Assembly: GCF_000281045.1 (NCBI RefSeq)
Contig: NW_008246069.1
Location: 630,437 to 694,436 of the forward strand
Reading direction: 5' to 3'
Source: Saprolegnia diclina VS20
Taxonomy: Eukaryota; Oomycota; Saprolegniomycetes; Saprolegniales; Saprolegniaceae
Length of the DNA stretch: 64,000 nt
The notes under the pieces were generated by a model that was given only the letters and a program-made list of their open reading frames with translations, did no database searches and was not told the origin of the DNA. Both the position numbers and the translations under genes were made by a program. Each line of letters starts with the position of its first letter. The stretch's first letter is position 1. Shown one piece after another: positions 44,584 through 54,896 of the stretch.

Positions 44584-46809
44584 CTACGTGCCAACGAAGA
44601 AAGCGGGGACGCGGTCTTTGATGAGGATCTCGTGGGGCGACGGGTTCTTGGAGAAGACGGCAATGTACGGGGACGAGCTCAGCGTGTCCTGACGCCCTGC
44701 GTGAGAAACGATTCAGTTGTTAGCGGAGAACATACCTCGAGGTCGTAGCTGAGGCGAATGGGGTGCGTGTCCGAGTTGGACGCGAGCGCGAGGCTCCGGC
44801 CGTCGCGGCACGGGCTCTGGGCGTAGAAGAGGCGGTTGCGCACAAAGTGCTTGAGGCGGCTGCCGTACTCGTTGGGCGAGACCGCGCTCACGTTGTGCAT
44901 GTCCTTGCAGAGACAGAGGCCGAGGAAGTAGCGCTGGAGCGTCCAGCGCCACGTGTACCGCTGCAGCATGTCGATAACGCCGACGTGATAGCACTTGTCG
45001 CGGTACTTGGAGACAATCACGTCGTGCAGCGGCGCTTCTTCGAGTGACCCATGCGAGATGCCGATGAGGATGCTACACCACTTGGTCTAGATCCACTGAA
45101 AGACTGTCATATCGTACCTATAATCCATGATGCCGCGCGCTGCGAGAAACATGATGTCGGCCACGAGCTGCGACTGCATCTCGGACTGCACGTCGTCGTC
45201 GACGTGGATGGCTTGTCGGAGCTTGAGAAAATCGATGTCCATCATGAGCTTGGCGATTGGGAGCCGCTCGCGCGCTTGCCGGATGACGCGCTCGACGTCA
45301 TCGGAGCGGATCGCTTGGCGGCGGTCCGTGTTGCCCTTGAGGTCAAACCGTTGGTGCACGGGCCCGTCCTTGAAGAGGTTGTGCATAACGACAAAGTACA
45401 TCTTCTTGGACCCGACGGGCAGCGAGATTGAGTGACACCCGAGGTACCGGCAGAGGTACGAGCCTGGGTGGCTCTGCAGATGACTGTGGTAGTACGGCCT
45501 ACTGGGTGTGAGTCCTTTGAGCCTTTTGATTGCCATACAGGATGCCGCGGAGCACGTCAAACTCGTCTCTTGGGACACTTTTGACCATGAATTGGCGGTT
45601 GGCTAAACACAAATTGTCTTGTGAGACGTTTCTCGTCCAAACCATAGTACCCGTAAAGTAAAAGAGGTTGCCGCTCTTGCCTTCCGAGCCGTGCTCGTTG
45701 AGGATCTGGTCGAGCGCAAACGCCTCCATGTACGACCGGTCGTCGATCCCAAAGTGGTGGCGAATCTGCTGAAAGACAGCCGGCGCAACGTCCTGGAAGG
45801 CGAGGACGCTGCTGGCGAAGCGGCCGTGCACCACGATCGTCTTGGCTTCGATCCGTGCGTACTCGTCGAATGTGATCTCGGCGCGTGGCTCCATCGCGGC
45901 CCGCGACGCCGACTCGATGATGCCCATGGACGTGTACTTCATGACCGACTGCCGCAGGACGTTGGAGACGTCGAGGTCGTCGTGATCGCCCGCCGTTTGA
46001 TCCTCGTCGTCGTCGTCGTTGGTGCAGCGCACCGTGTCGGCGCGGCGCCGGCCACCGACGTCCAAGCGGAAGAGCGCAAAGACAGCAATGAGATCGAGGC
46101 CCTCGACGACTTCGTCAATCATGCTCGTCGTAACCGAAACGCTTCCGTCCAAGACATCGATGGCGTACACGACGATGGACACGACGCCGACGCTCGCAAA
46201 GACACCGAGGTACGGCAAGATGCGTTTGGCCATGCGCCGCGTCGTGAGATGCGCCTGCGTCTCGAGGATGCGCGACTTGCGCCAAGCGACAAAGAGCGCG
46301 ATCGCAATGTAGAGGAGGCCGAGGTAGAGCGGGACGTCCATGTAGATGCCCGTGTGCTTCGAGCTGCCGTTGGCGCAGATAAAGGCGCGGAAGAGGATCG
46401 TCCACAGCGCCGCGCCGGGCCATGCTACCGCGTGGTGCAAAACGCTGTTGGCTTGGAAGGGCAGAAATGGGTTGAGGAGCGACGAGATGAGGTCGATCGC
46501 GAGCATGAGGTTCCAGAACGTGGCCGCGGACGTGAAGAAGAACATGGCCCAGAAGAGCCAGAGAGCCGCAGGGTCGGGCTGCAAGTTGGCCACGTCCACG
46601 ATCGAGTAGTCGCTACCGCCATCGACGGCGAGGAGCGCCAGGTGCATCACGGCCCGGAAGGCGATCGCGAGCGCGTGCGAGACGAGGATGCAGAGCAAGA
46701 CGGGCCCCGGATGCTGGCGCGCCTTGGGGTGCACAGCGACGAGGTACAATGTGGCGCCGAGCACGCAGAGCGCGAGCGCGAGCAGCACGGCGGAGAGCGC
46801 TAGCGCCAT
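44584..46809 (-). CDS. GPCR-phosphatidylinositol phosphate kinase (GPCR-PIPK), copy 1
   Basis: Seven-helix receptor fused to a PtdIns(4)P 5-kinase-type domain, a class characteristic of oomycetes that may couple an external signal directly to PtdIns(4,5)P2 synthesis. Exons 46809-45539, 45498-45118, 45072-44736 and 44688-44584 close to 697 aa. Residues ~1-250 hold seven hydrophobic helices, with LMLAIDLISSLLNPFLPF in the third-helix area. The kinase part has SGKSGNLFYFT (glycine-rich loop), QFMVKSVPRDE (catalytic Lys), ILPYYHSHLQSHP, FDLKGNTDRR (catalytic DLKG), MMDIDFL (in place of DxD), MDYSILIGI, and a C-terminal VGVIDMLQRYTWRW (IID-like motif). The chain ends KDRVPAFFVGT. A second copy lies just downstream in the same orientation. 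Confidence 0.93.
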
Positions 46810-47377
46810 CGCAAATGGCTACAAGAGTGAGCCGCCAGATCATCGGGTCGGAGGCGCCGCGCTTTCTGATTGGCTTGCTGACCTGAGTTTGCACTTGCAA
46901 CTTGCCATCGAAGTCGGTGCCGCCGTTGGTGCTGGCGACCGGGCCTCCGTGGTCTGAAGATGATCGTCGATTTGACAGCATCCGTGCAGGAGGTACGTGG
47001 CGCAGACGCCGTCGACGGCGGCGTGAGGAGGTCAATGACCGAGAAGGTGCTGCCGTGCATGCGAGGAACGCGCCTCGAAACTGCGGCCTAGCTCTCGGTA
47101 TGTGGGGTCGTGTTCAGAGCCAAAGCGTTCAGCAGCCCTGCTGGCTCCTGCACAGACTGGGAGCTGCTACACGCGCCTGTCTATCGACGCCATCTGTTTC
47201 TCACAGCAACCGTCCGTTCTGCACTTGGTCACTGACCCGATCACGCCACGTCAGTGGACCGATCAGCTGAAGGCGACATAATATAACGTCCGAGTAGCTC
47301 CAATGTGGCCATAGCGTTTCGATGCTTTCACAGATAAGATTGCGGATCTTATTGTGAGCCTCTTTATGATCGCGAGG
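46810..47377. other. Intergenic between the two GPCR-PIPK genes
   Basis: About 570 bp; promoter of copy 1 and 3' region of copy 2. No gene or motif recognised. Confidence 0.6.
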
Positions 47378-49822
47378 TTAAATGATGTCGTAGAGCTCGG
47401 GCGCGGGGTCGTGGAGGTTGGCCGAGAGCCACAGCATGGACGGCGTCACATCGAGCATGGCCGTGTCCGCGTCGACGAGTATCCTCTGCGAACGAAAGTG
47501 CCATCTCCAACAACAAGAAGTAACGTACCGGTGTGAGCTGGCCAAGGCCGCTCGGGCGCTCGGCGGTCAGCGAAAAGTTGCCGGGCAGCGACGTGCGGCT
47601 CGAGCGGCGGGTTTGGTTGAACATGCTAAAGCGGATAAAGCCCAGCAGCCGCGCGCCGTACTTGCGTGCGGGCACCGCACTCACGTCCTGCGTGTCCTTG
47701 CACAAGAGCGTGCCAAGCACCCAGCGCTGAACCTATTATACCATCGTGAGGCGCAAATTCGCTTGCGAAGGTGCCTACCGCCCAACGCCAGCTGTATTGC
47801 TGCAGCATGTCAATGATGCCCACGAAGTAGACGTCGCCAAGGTCCTTGGAGGGCACGTGGTTGCAGAGGCCCGCGACGGGGGCTTCGTCGCCCGAGAGGT
47901 GCTTGACACCAACGAGGATGCTACGATGCCTGAGAGTCCATAGAACATAGCGTCAACGACACCTGTAGTCCATGATGTTTTGCTCGGCGAGAAACGTAAT
48001 ATCGGACTTGAGCTGGCCTTGCATCGCCGTCGCGTTCGCGTCTGAGAGATGCATGCACCGGTGGATGCGTGAAAAGTCAATGTCGAGCATGAGCGGCTCG
48101 ATACACCTGCGCGCGAGCGTGTCCTGCATGACGCGCTCCACGTCACCGTCTGGGATCGCTTGCCGACGGTCCGTGTTGCCCTTGATGTCGTACACCTCGT
48201 GAACCGGTCCTACATGGCTCTTCTTTCCATGTCTTGAGGTAGAGGTATGGATACCTTCGTTGAAGAGGTTTTGCATGACGACAAAGTACATGCACCGAGT
48301 GCCGACGGGCAGCGTGATCGAGTGACAGCCAAAGTACCGGCAGAGGTGCGTCGCGCGGTGCGTCACGAGGTACTTGTAATACGCCGGTCTACGCAGGACA
48401 TGGATCGATACCATCCATATCGGTTCCCGTACAAGATGGACCGGAGCACGTCAAACTCGGACCGGGGCACGCTCTTGACCATAAACTGCGCATTGTCTGC
48501 CATGCATCCATAAGAAACGAGCGAGACCGTCCACGTCGTACGGGTAAAGTACATGATGTTGCCGCTCTTGCCCTTGAGGCCGCACTCGCGCAGCCCCTCG
48601 GAGCGCGCAAACGCATCGCGGTACGAGGCCGCGTCGATGCCAAAGAGCTCGCGGATCGACTGAAACACGAGCGGCGCGACGTCCGTGAAGCGCAGGCGGT
48701 CGGACGCGGTCGCGAGTTGCCCGTGGACGAGGATGCCTTTGGTTTCGACTTTGGCAAACTCGAGCTCGAGCGGGATTTGGCCGGGCACCGTGTCGCGGTC
48801 GCACATGCCCGAGGCCGCTTCGTAGATGCCCGCTTTCGTGCACTCCATGACGCTGTTGCGCATTTGCTGGGCGACGTCGACCGCAAAGTCATCGGCCGTG
48901 TCCCGACCAACTACACGAGCCAATGAAGCGCGAGAACACGATGGGGGTACGTACTTTGGTAGTGGGGGCTGTTGGGCGTGACGGTGTGGTTGGTCATGGT
49001 CGAGAGGCGGCGGCGGGCGACCGACGCCTTGGTCGAGCCCCAGAGGCGAAACACGATCGCCGAGTCAAAGTAGTAGAGCACAAAGACCAAGAGCGTCGAG
49101 AGGCCGAGGAGGAGCTGGTCCAAGTAGTTGGTCGCGCTCGTCGTGCTGTAGTACATCTCGAAGACGTAGAGAATAAGAAACCCGACGCTCATGGCCGCAA
49201 AGACGGCGAGGTACGGGAGGATGAGCATCGCCATGTTGCGCGTCGAGACGTGCGCCTCGTACTGCAGCACGCGCGACTTGGCCCACGCGACGCGGAGTGC
49301 GATGCCAATGTAGAGGAGCACCGCGTACGAGGGCAAGACGATCCAGACGCGCATGACGCCGTCGTGAAAGTCGCGCTGGAAAAAGCCAAAGCGGAAGATG
49401 ACGGTCCAAATGCCCGCGGCCGGCCACGCGTGTGCGTGGTGGATCAAGTTATTCGACGCAAACGGCAGGAACGGGTTGGAGAGCGACGAGATGAGGTCCA
49501 TGGCGAGCATGAGGTACCAGAAGATGGTCGCTGCGTCAAAGTAGATGTAGCACCAGAACGGCCCGAGCGCGCGGCTCGTCGCCGCGTCTGCAAGGTTGGC
49601 GACGTCGAGGACCGTCGTTGTCGAAGGTGCGTCGCTGAGGAGGACGAGCTCCATGGCAGCGCGGGCGATCATGGCGGCACACGACGCAATCACGATGCAG
49701 ATAAGTACCGGACCCGGGTGCGCTCGCTTCTTGGCATCGTGGATGAAGACGTAGATGGTCGCGACAAGGATACCCGTGCCCGTGCCGAGCATCAGCGCCT
49801 GCCACGCGAGTGCAGCCGTCAT
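47378..49822 (-). CDS. GPCR-phosphatidylinositol phosphate kinase (GPCR-PIPK), copy 2
   Basis: Paralogue of copy 1. Seven exons close to 726 aa: 49822-48955, 48910-48433, 48388-48255, 48209-47963, 47920-47779, 47732-47529 and 47485-47378. The start (MTAALAWQALML) gives a first helix; an upstream ATG in frame exists but adds a charged tail. Seven helices are followed by the kinase: LKGKSGNIMYFT, QFMVKSVPRSE, ILPAYYKYLVTHR, YDIKGNTDRR (Ile replaces Leu of DLKG), MLDIDFS, MDYSILVGV, GIIDMLQQYSWRW. The C-terminus PAPELYDII differs from copy 1. It shares three intron positions with copy 1 and has three extra introns. Reaction and role as in copy 1; ligand unknown. Confidence 0.93.
48210..48254 (-). 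other. In-frame, stop-free 45-nt intron unique to GPCR-PIPK copy 2
   Basis: Starts GTATCC and ends ATGTAG. Splicing joins NE and GPVHEVYDIKG as in copy 1, which has no intron there. Retention would insert 15 residues just before the catalytic DIKG. Confidence 0.75.
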
Positions 49823-50599
49823 AGCGCAAATGAAGCCTTGCGATCTCCCGCGAGGAGTCGCATGGTCCCGAGATCGGCGAATCCGCCGTCGGAGATACTG
49901 TGCAAGTTGCTGTGTCGGGCGGATTCGGCATGTGCAACGGCCAAAATGCCGAAAATAAGCGGTCGCGGTCTCGTCATGCAACATCATGTCCAGCGGCGCG
50001 CGAGATTATTTCTCCCTTTCGAGGCAGAAGCGACCGTTCAAGACGCATACCAAGTGCGTTCCATGGCTGCCTTCCAGCGCTGTCATTCGATATTTCATGT
50101 CCTCTAGTATCCGCTGATGCGCCAAGCTAAGCTTGGCAGTGGCAGTCGTTGCCTTGGCGGTGGCAGTCGTTGCCTTGGCGGGGGCATGAACCTAGCTGCA
50201 ATTGGCTGTTGTCACGTCGTTGTGACGATGTGCAGCGACGTAGTATCAGCGGCTTGCGCATTTGCACCTGTTACCTCCGACAACCCTTTCGATTCGACTT
50301 GATTTGTCCATCAGCGCTTGATACATTTCAGTCCGTCTCGCCGGTTCAATTCCTCTGAGCGGCCGCGTACTTCATCGCCAAAGCCGTGTTGGATGACCAA
50401 TGCGCCTTGGCTCGAGTAGCATCGGTCGCTTGAATCTCAAGCCTGGCGTGCTGCCCATCGCCACCAACGCACCCAATGCGAATGCCGAAAATAAGCGCGG
50501 GAAGGTTATCCGGATGATTGGCACCAGCGTTTCCGGATACATGTGGGACGCAGTGAGTGGGAGTTTGAGTCTGGCGACGGGGAGCGCAGGAAGAGGAAG
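49823..50599. promoter_or_regulatory. Divergent intergenic region with 20-bp tandem repeat
   Basis: About 780 bp between GPCR-PIPK copy 2 and the XPR1-like gene, so it should hold both promoters and possibly an undetected first exon of the XPR1-like gene. Two perfect 20-bp copies (period 21) lie at 50141-50181. Confidence 0.4.
50141..50181. repeat. Two-copy 20-bp tandem repeat
   Basis: GGCAGTCGTTGCCTTGGCGG occurs at 50141-50160 and 50162-50181, separated by one T. Confidence 0.85.
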
Positions 50600-52839
50600 A
50601 TGGAGGACCCGAACCGGCAGCTGCTGTACGAGTGGACGCGCGTACGTCGCTGCGCAGGATCATGCAGCATGACCTCTTACATGCGTGGCTAGGACGACGA
50701 CCTCTGCAGCCTCCGCGCCCAAGTCCGCAAGGTATGCTCGTCCCACGCTCGAAAGATCGCGTACCCAGGATCCGTAGATCAATGGCTTTTACAAGGAAAA
50801 GCTGGCCGAGTACGCCAACGTGCTCGACGAGTACGAGCGTGGCGTCAATGGCACGGTGCGCGCGCCGTCGGTCTGCGACCCCATGGAGCGCCGCATGGTC
50901 GAGCTGGCCAAGCACGAGTGGATCATCCTGCACCAGCGACTGCTGTGGCTGCGCCAGTTTCAGATCTCAAGCCACGCAGGTTGAATCAGTCTTGTCGCTC
51001 ATCATGCTACATGCTCCAGGGTAGATCTTACGGCACGGGCCCCGCTGGCCATAACGATTCTCGACGTATGTACGTCGTCCAAGCTCCTCCTCCTGACCAT
51101 GGACGTATAGGACGTGGACTTTGCCGACTTGGACAAGACAAACGCACAGATCGTGCGCCTCGAGTCGCTCGTGACGCGCGTGTTCTTCGGCGGCGACTGG
51201 CGCGCGGCCAACCGCGAGCTGTACCCGCTGAGCGAGGAGCACATCATTTGGTCGGGCTTCTACTTTGGTATGCGCACGGGCATGATGCTCATCCTCCTCC
51301 TCTGGGTGCTCTGGGACAGCGTCATTGACGACTCGTACCACCACAACCTGTGGCACTCGTCCGTCATCGCCGTCTACCGAGGCATCGGCGTCCTTGTCCT
51401 CCTCGCGTGGTTCTGGTGCCTCCAGCTGTACCTCTTTGACCAGTACGGGCTCGCGTTCCTCCGCGTCTTCCACCTCAAAGCCACCAAGTCGACGCAGTAC
51501 CTCCACTTGCTCCACCAGATCGTGCCAGTCACGTGCATCTACCTCGTCAACCTCCTCGTACGAGCTGCAATTCATGCCGCGTGGGTAACCTCTCGGTGTA
51601 GCTCTATTTCAAGGTGCTGCGCGGTGACCTCGGCGACTACATTCCCGCGCACTACTACCCGCTCATGCTCTACGCCTTCCTCGTCCTCAAGCTCATCTTT
51701 CCGCTCAAGCAGCGCCGGTCGCTCATGCGCACGATTGGCCGGTGAATTCATTCAATTCCTACCTTTCAAGTTGACGCAAGCGTAGGGTCATGGCGGCGCC
51801 GTTCGCGATCGTTCGCTTCCGCGAGTCGTACGTCGGCGATATCCTCACGAGTTTGGTCAAGGTCATGGTCGACCTCGCGTGGTCCACGTGCTACTTTGCC
51901 TCGGGTTCTTCGAGCCCCGTCCTATGCTCCAGCTGATAGTTTGGTGTTCTAGGCGCCTTCTTTGAGGAGGATCCAAAAGGCCAAGACGTGTGCTCGCAAA
52001 GCGATGTGTACCGTACGGTCGTCATCCCGCTCTTCTCCGCTTTGCCCTTGGTACTTCGTCACCTCCTCTTCTTCTTCGGTTAATTGTGGTGTAGTGGTGG
52101 CGCTTCATGCAGAGCATGCGCCGGTACCACGACACGCACGCCCGGTTCCCGCACCTTCCGAACGCGATGAAGTACGCGTGCGCGCAGTCCATTGTGCTCT
52201 TCGCCGTCTTCCACCCGAACCTCAAGCAGCAGGACCGCGAGTGGACCGTGTACCAGTCGTGCTACATGGTCGCGTGGGTGGGCACGACCATGTACCAGTT
52301 CGTCTGGGATATCTACATGGATTGGGGCCTCGGCGATCTCAAATCGGGGTTTCTGCGCCAAACGCTCTTGTACCCCAAGTGGACCTACTACGTTGCGATC
52401 GTGCTCGACTTTTTCCTGCGCTTCTTCTGGACGCTCACGCTCGTGCCGTCCTCTGGGTACGGTCCGATTCCCGGTCACATCCAGGTACCCCACGACCCAT
52501 CATACATAGCAGGAAACGGATGGTCGTAGCTCTACTTGGACCCGGTGCTGGCTTCTGCCGAAGTGTTTCGACGAAGCATGTGGGGTCTTCTCCGCGTCGA
52601 GTACGAACACATTGTCGTGCAGTCCATGGACCAAGAATCGCCGAGCTCCACCGACAGGTTGCATCTTAGTTTGTGTCGTTTTCTTATTTAACGTACACTG
52701 TAGCGAGATCGACTACGAAGAGGAAGAGGAAGACACGTCGCCCAAGTCGTACCCGATCCGCGTCTTCATCGAGATCACCGTCATCGTCGTGCTCGTCGTG
52801 ACGGTGGCTCTTGTCGCGATTGCGTCTCGATCGGTCTAA
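50600..52839 (+). CDS. XPR1/PHO1-type phosphate exporter (EXS domain), 5' end uncertain
   Basis: Exports inorganic phosphate across the plasma or organelle membrane. Eleven exons fit phase: 50600-50641, 50693-50731, 50778-50979, 51025-51065, 51111-51557, 51602-51741, 51786-51904, 51953-52050, 52095-52484, 52530-52657 and 52704-52839, at least 593 aa. The first exons give the end of an SPX domain (VRKINGFYKEKLAEYANVLDEYE). Next come several membrane helices (FYFGMRTGMMLILLLWVL, YRGIGVLVLLAWFWC) and the EXS block: PLWWRFMQSMRRYHDT, LPNAMKYACAQSI and LDFFLRFFWTLTLVP. The C-terminus has an acidic DYEEEEEDTS and one more helix. The Met at 50600 cannot be the true start if a whole SPX domain exists; the first ~150 residues were not found. 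It converges on lpxB with a 75-bp gap. Confidence 0.85.
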
Positions 52840-52914
52840 ACCTCTATCTCCCGGTCACAGCGTCGCGCTTGCGGTCCATCTCGGCCAGGACCACCTTTGT
52901 TGAGCCAATCAGAC

Positions 52915-54644
52915 TCATTTTGTCATATACCTTTGCGGTACCGTTGCGGCCACCTCGCTGGCGCGGCAAGGTCGGACATGCGGATCGACGTCCCATCGCA
53001 GGAGCGAGCCAAACACTTGGCTCAACGGCACTGCATTCGGCGGCTTGGCGCAGAGACGTCTACAAGAGCACTGCGTACAAGTTCGAATCAAACGGCCTCG
53101 GCGTACGTGAGCGCAGCAGCAATGTTGATTGGGGTGCACTCGGAAAAGAGCACTTCAGGCATCAAGGTGCTACGGAGGGATGAGCACTTGCGACACAGCG
53201 TGGTGGTGGACCGTGAGCTCATAATGTTGGGCAGCGAGACGTGCTGCACACGCGCGAGGGACCGAGCAAGGACCTCGGTGACGCGGTTGGCGCGGTAGAT
53301 GACGACGGTCGGCAGGCCCGCGAGCGCTGCTTCCAGCACGACCGTGCCCGAGACGGCGATCGCTGCATGGCTTTGCTATCACCAATGTTGGCGCCCTTAT
53401 TTTCGCAGAGTTGACAAACCTGAAAGAGCGACCGCTTCTTGCTCGCGTCGTCCGTGACGTGCACTGTACACGGGATCGACCAGTCGGCCAAGTGGGCGCG
53501 GACGAGGGGCGCGACCGCCGATATGGTCGGAAACACCACGTGAATCTACGTGCCCAACGTGTCTTCATCTGCCTGTCTCTGGCGCTTCTACCGGCGCTGC
53601 TCTCGCTTGCGCATGGAGTTCAATGGCTTGGCGCACCAGCGAGATCGTTTGCAACACCTCGTTCTCTCGGCTACACGAAGCTTTCGACTTGTGCTCAGTA
53701 AGATCAAACCGCACCTGCCAACGAGCGCGCAGATGGTCCACGTTGGCGCCTTCAGCTGCGCCCGTTCGGCTGCAATGGTCGCTAGGATCGCTTGCGTCTT
53801 GCGCGCGGCGTGCGCATCGTACGGCAGCCACGGCGACGGCGGCAGTAGCTCGACCGATGACGCGTCGTGTGTCGGCAAAGCCGTCTCAAAGAGGCGATGG
53901 ACATCGCCAAAGTCTTCGAGAGCCGGGTGGCCGACAAAGGTTACGACTGGTCGCGCCTCTGCGCGCGGCTGAAAGAGCAGCGCTTCAAAAGGCAGGAGCA
54001 CGAGCATGTGATCCATGAGGCGCGAGAGGCCGGTTGCTGTCGCCTCCATGTGCTTGAACTTGTGATTGTACGCCCACGTAGACGGCGCTACGTAGTGCAC
54101 GACGGCCGCTTTGCGTCGTACGGACGCAACGTCGACTAGGCATCCGATGAGATGGGAGCGAATCCGTTGGCGACGTACGCTTGTCCACGACGCGAAGCAC
54201 GTGGTAGAGAAGGCCCTGGGCGCTCAAGGTGCGCAGCACTCGAAACGTAAAGCCCTTCGAGTCGATGGTCACGACCGCGTCCGGCGCGCAAGCGTGAATG
54301 TCCTTGGCGACGGCATGGAGATGACCCTACCGATATGTGGTACGAATGCGTGAAGGCGCGTGTGCGTACCAGCGTCGACCAGAGCTTCGGCAACACCTCG
54401 GTGAGACCCATAAACGATAATTCCTTCATGGGAAAGAGCGATGCAAAGCGGCCTTGCTTGGTCATCTGCGGCCTGCCATAGTAGCTCGTGAACGTGTTGC
54501 ACCTCGTAGCGCCTACCCGCCAACGCCGCGGAAGGTGACCGAAGGCTCCTTGGTCTGCAGGGCACGGATGAGCTTGGCGCCGATGGCATCACCCGATGCT
54601 TCGCCGGCGATGATGTACACGACGCGCTGGGTTGCCGGGCGCAT
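52915..54644 (-). CDS. lpxB: Lipid-A-disaccharide synthase (LpxB), eukaryotic copy
   Basis: GT19 glycosyltransferase joining UDP-2,3-diacylglucosamine and lipid X. Nine exons join in phase to 458 aa: 54644-54517, 54472-54370, 54326-54179, 54135-53715, 53670-53592, 53545-53420, 53375-53212, 53169-53107 and 53059-52915. Motifs in order: IIAGEASGDAIGAKLIRAL, RGVGGPQMTKQG, SLFPMKELSFMGLTEVLPKL, PDAVVTIDSKGFTFRVLR, HYVAPSTWAYN, LLPFEALLFQ, TFVGHPALED, ALVGSRENEV, SGTVVLEAALAGLPTVVIYR, LPNIMSSR, MPEVLFSEC. These span the whole bacterial enzyme. No clear organelle presequence: a stop lies eight codons upstream of the Met. The C-terminus is uncertain, because an extra intron could move the stop to about 52844. 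Eight short introns of local type show it is a resident nuclear gene, not contamination. Confidence 0.88.
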
Positions 54645-54896
54645 CGTCTCCCGCTTGCAGGAGTATCAAATTGAATCAGTGGACTAAAATTACCCAATTT
54701 TGGAGCTGGCGGATGCTGTGCCAAATGCACAGGCTCTTTCAAGGCGAGATGCGATCGACTTGACATCACAGCTATCGGCATTTCGCCATGGTCGCTGAAG
54801 CGCCACGAACGATCGCTGGAACCACGGCGTCGTATTCTCGCAGTAGCCGCGAAAATGGAGTGTTTTTAGCTGCATCCAGCCCTCTGCGACGAATCT

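Noticed and set aside
45691..50107. Plus-strand frames of 370 and 394 codons opposite the GPCR-PIPK genes
   Set aside because: Same antisense effect; no start context or domain.
50320..50360. tRNA-like T-loop sequence GGTTCAATTCC
   Set aside because: No matching A box, acceptor stem or anticodon arm upstream.
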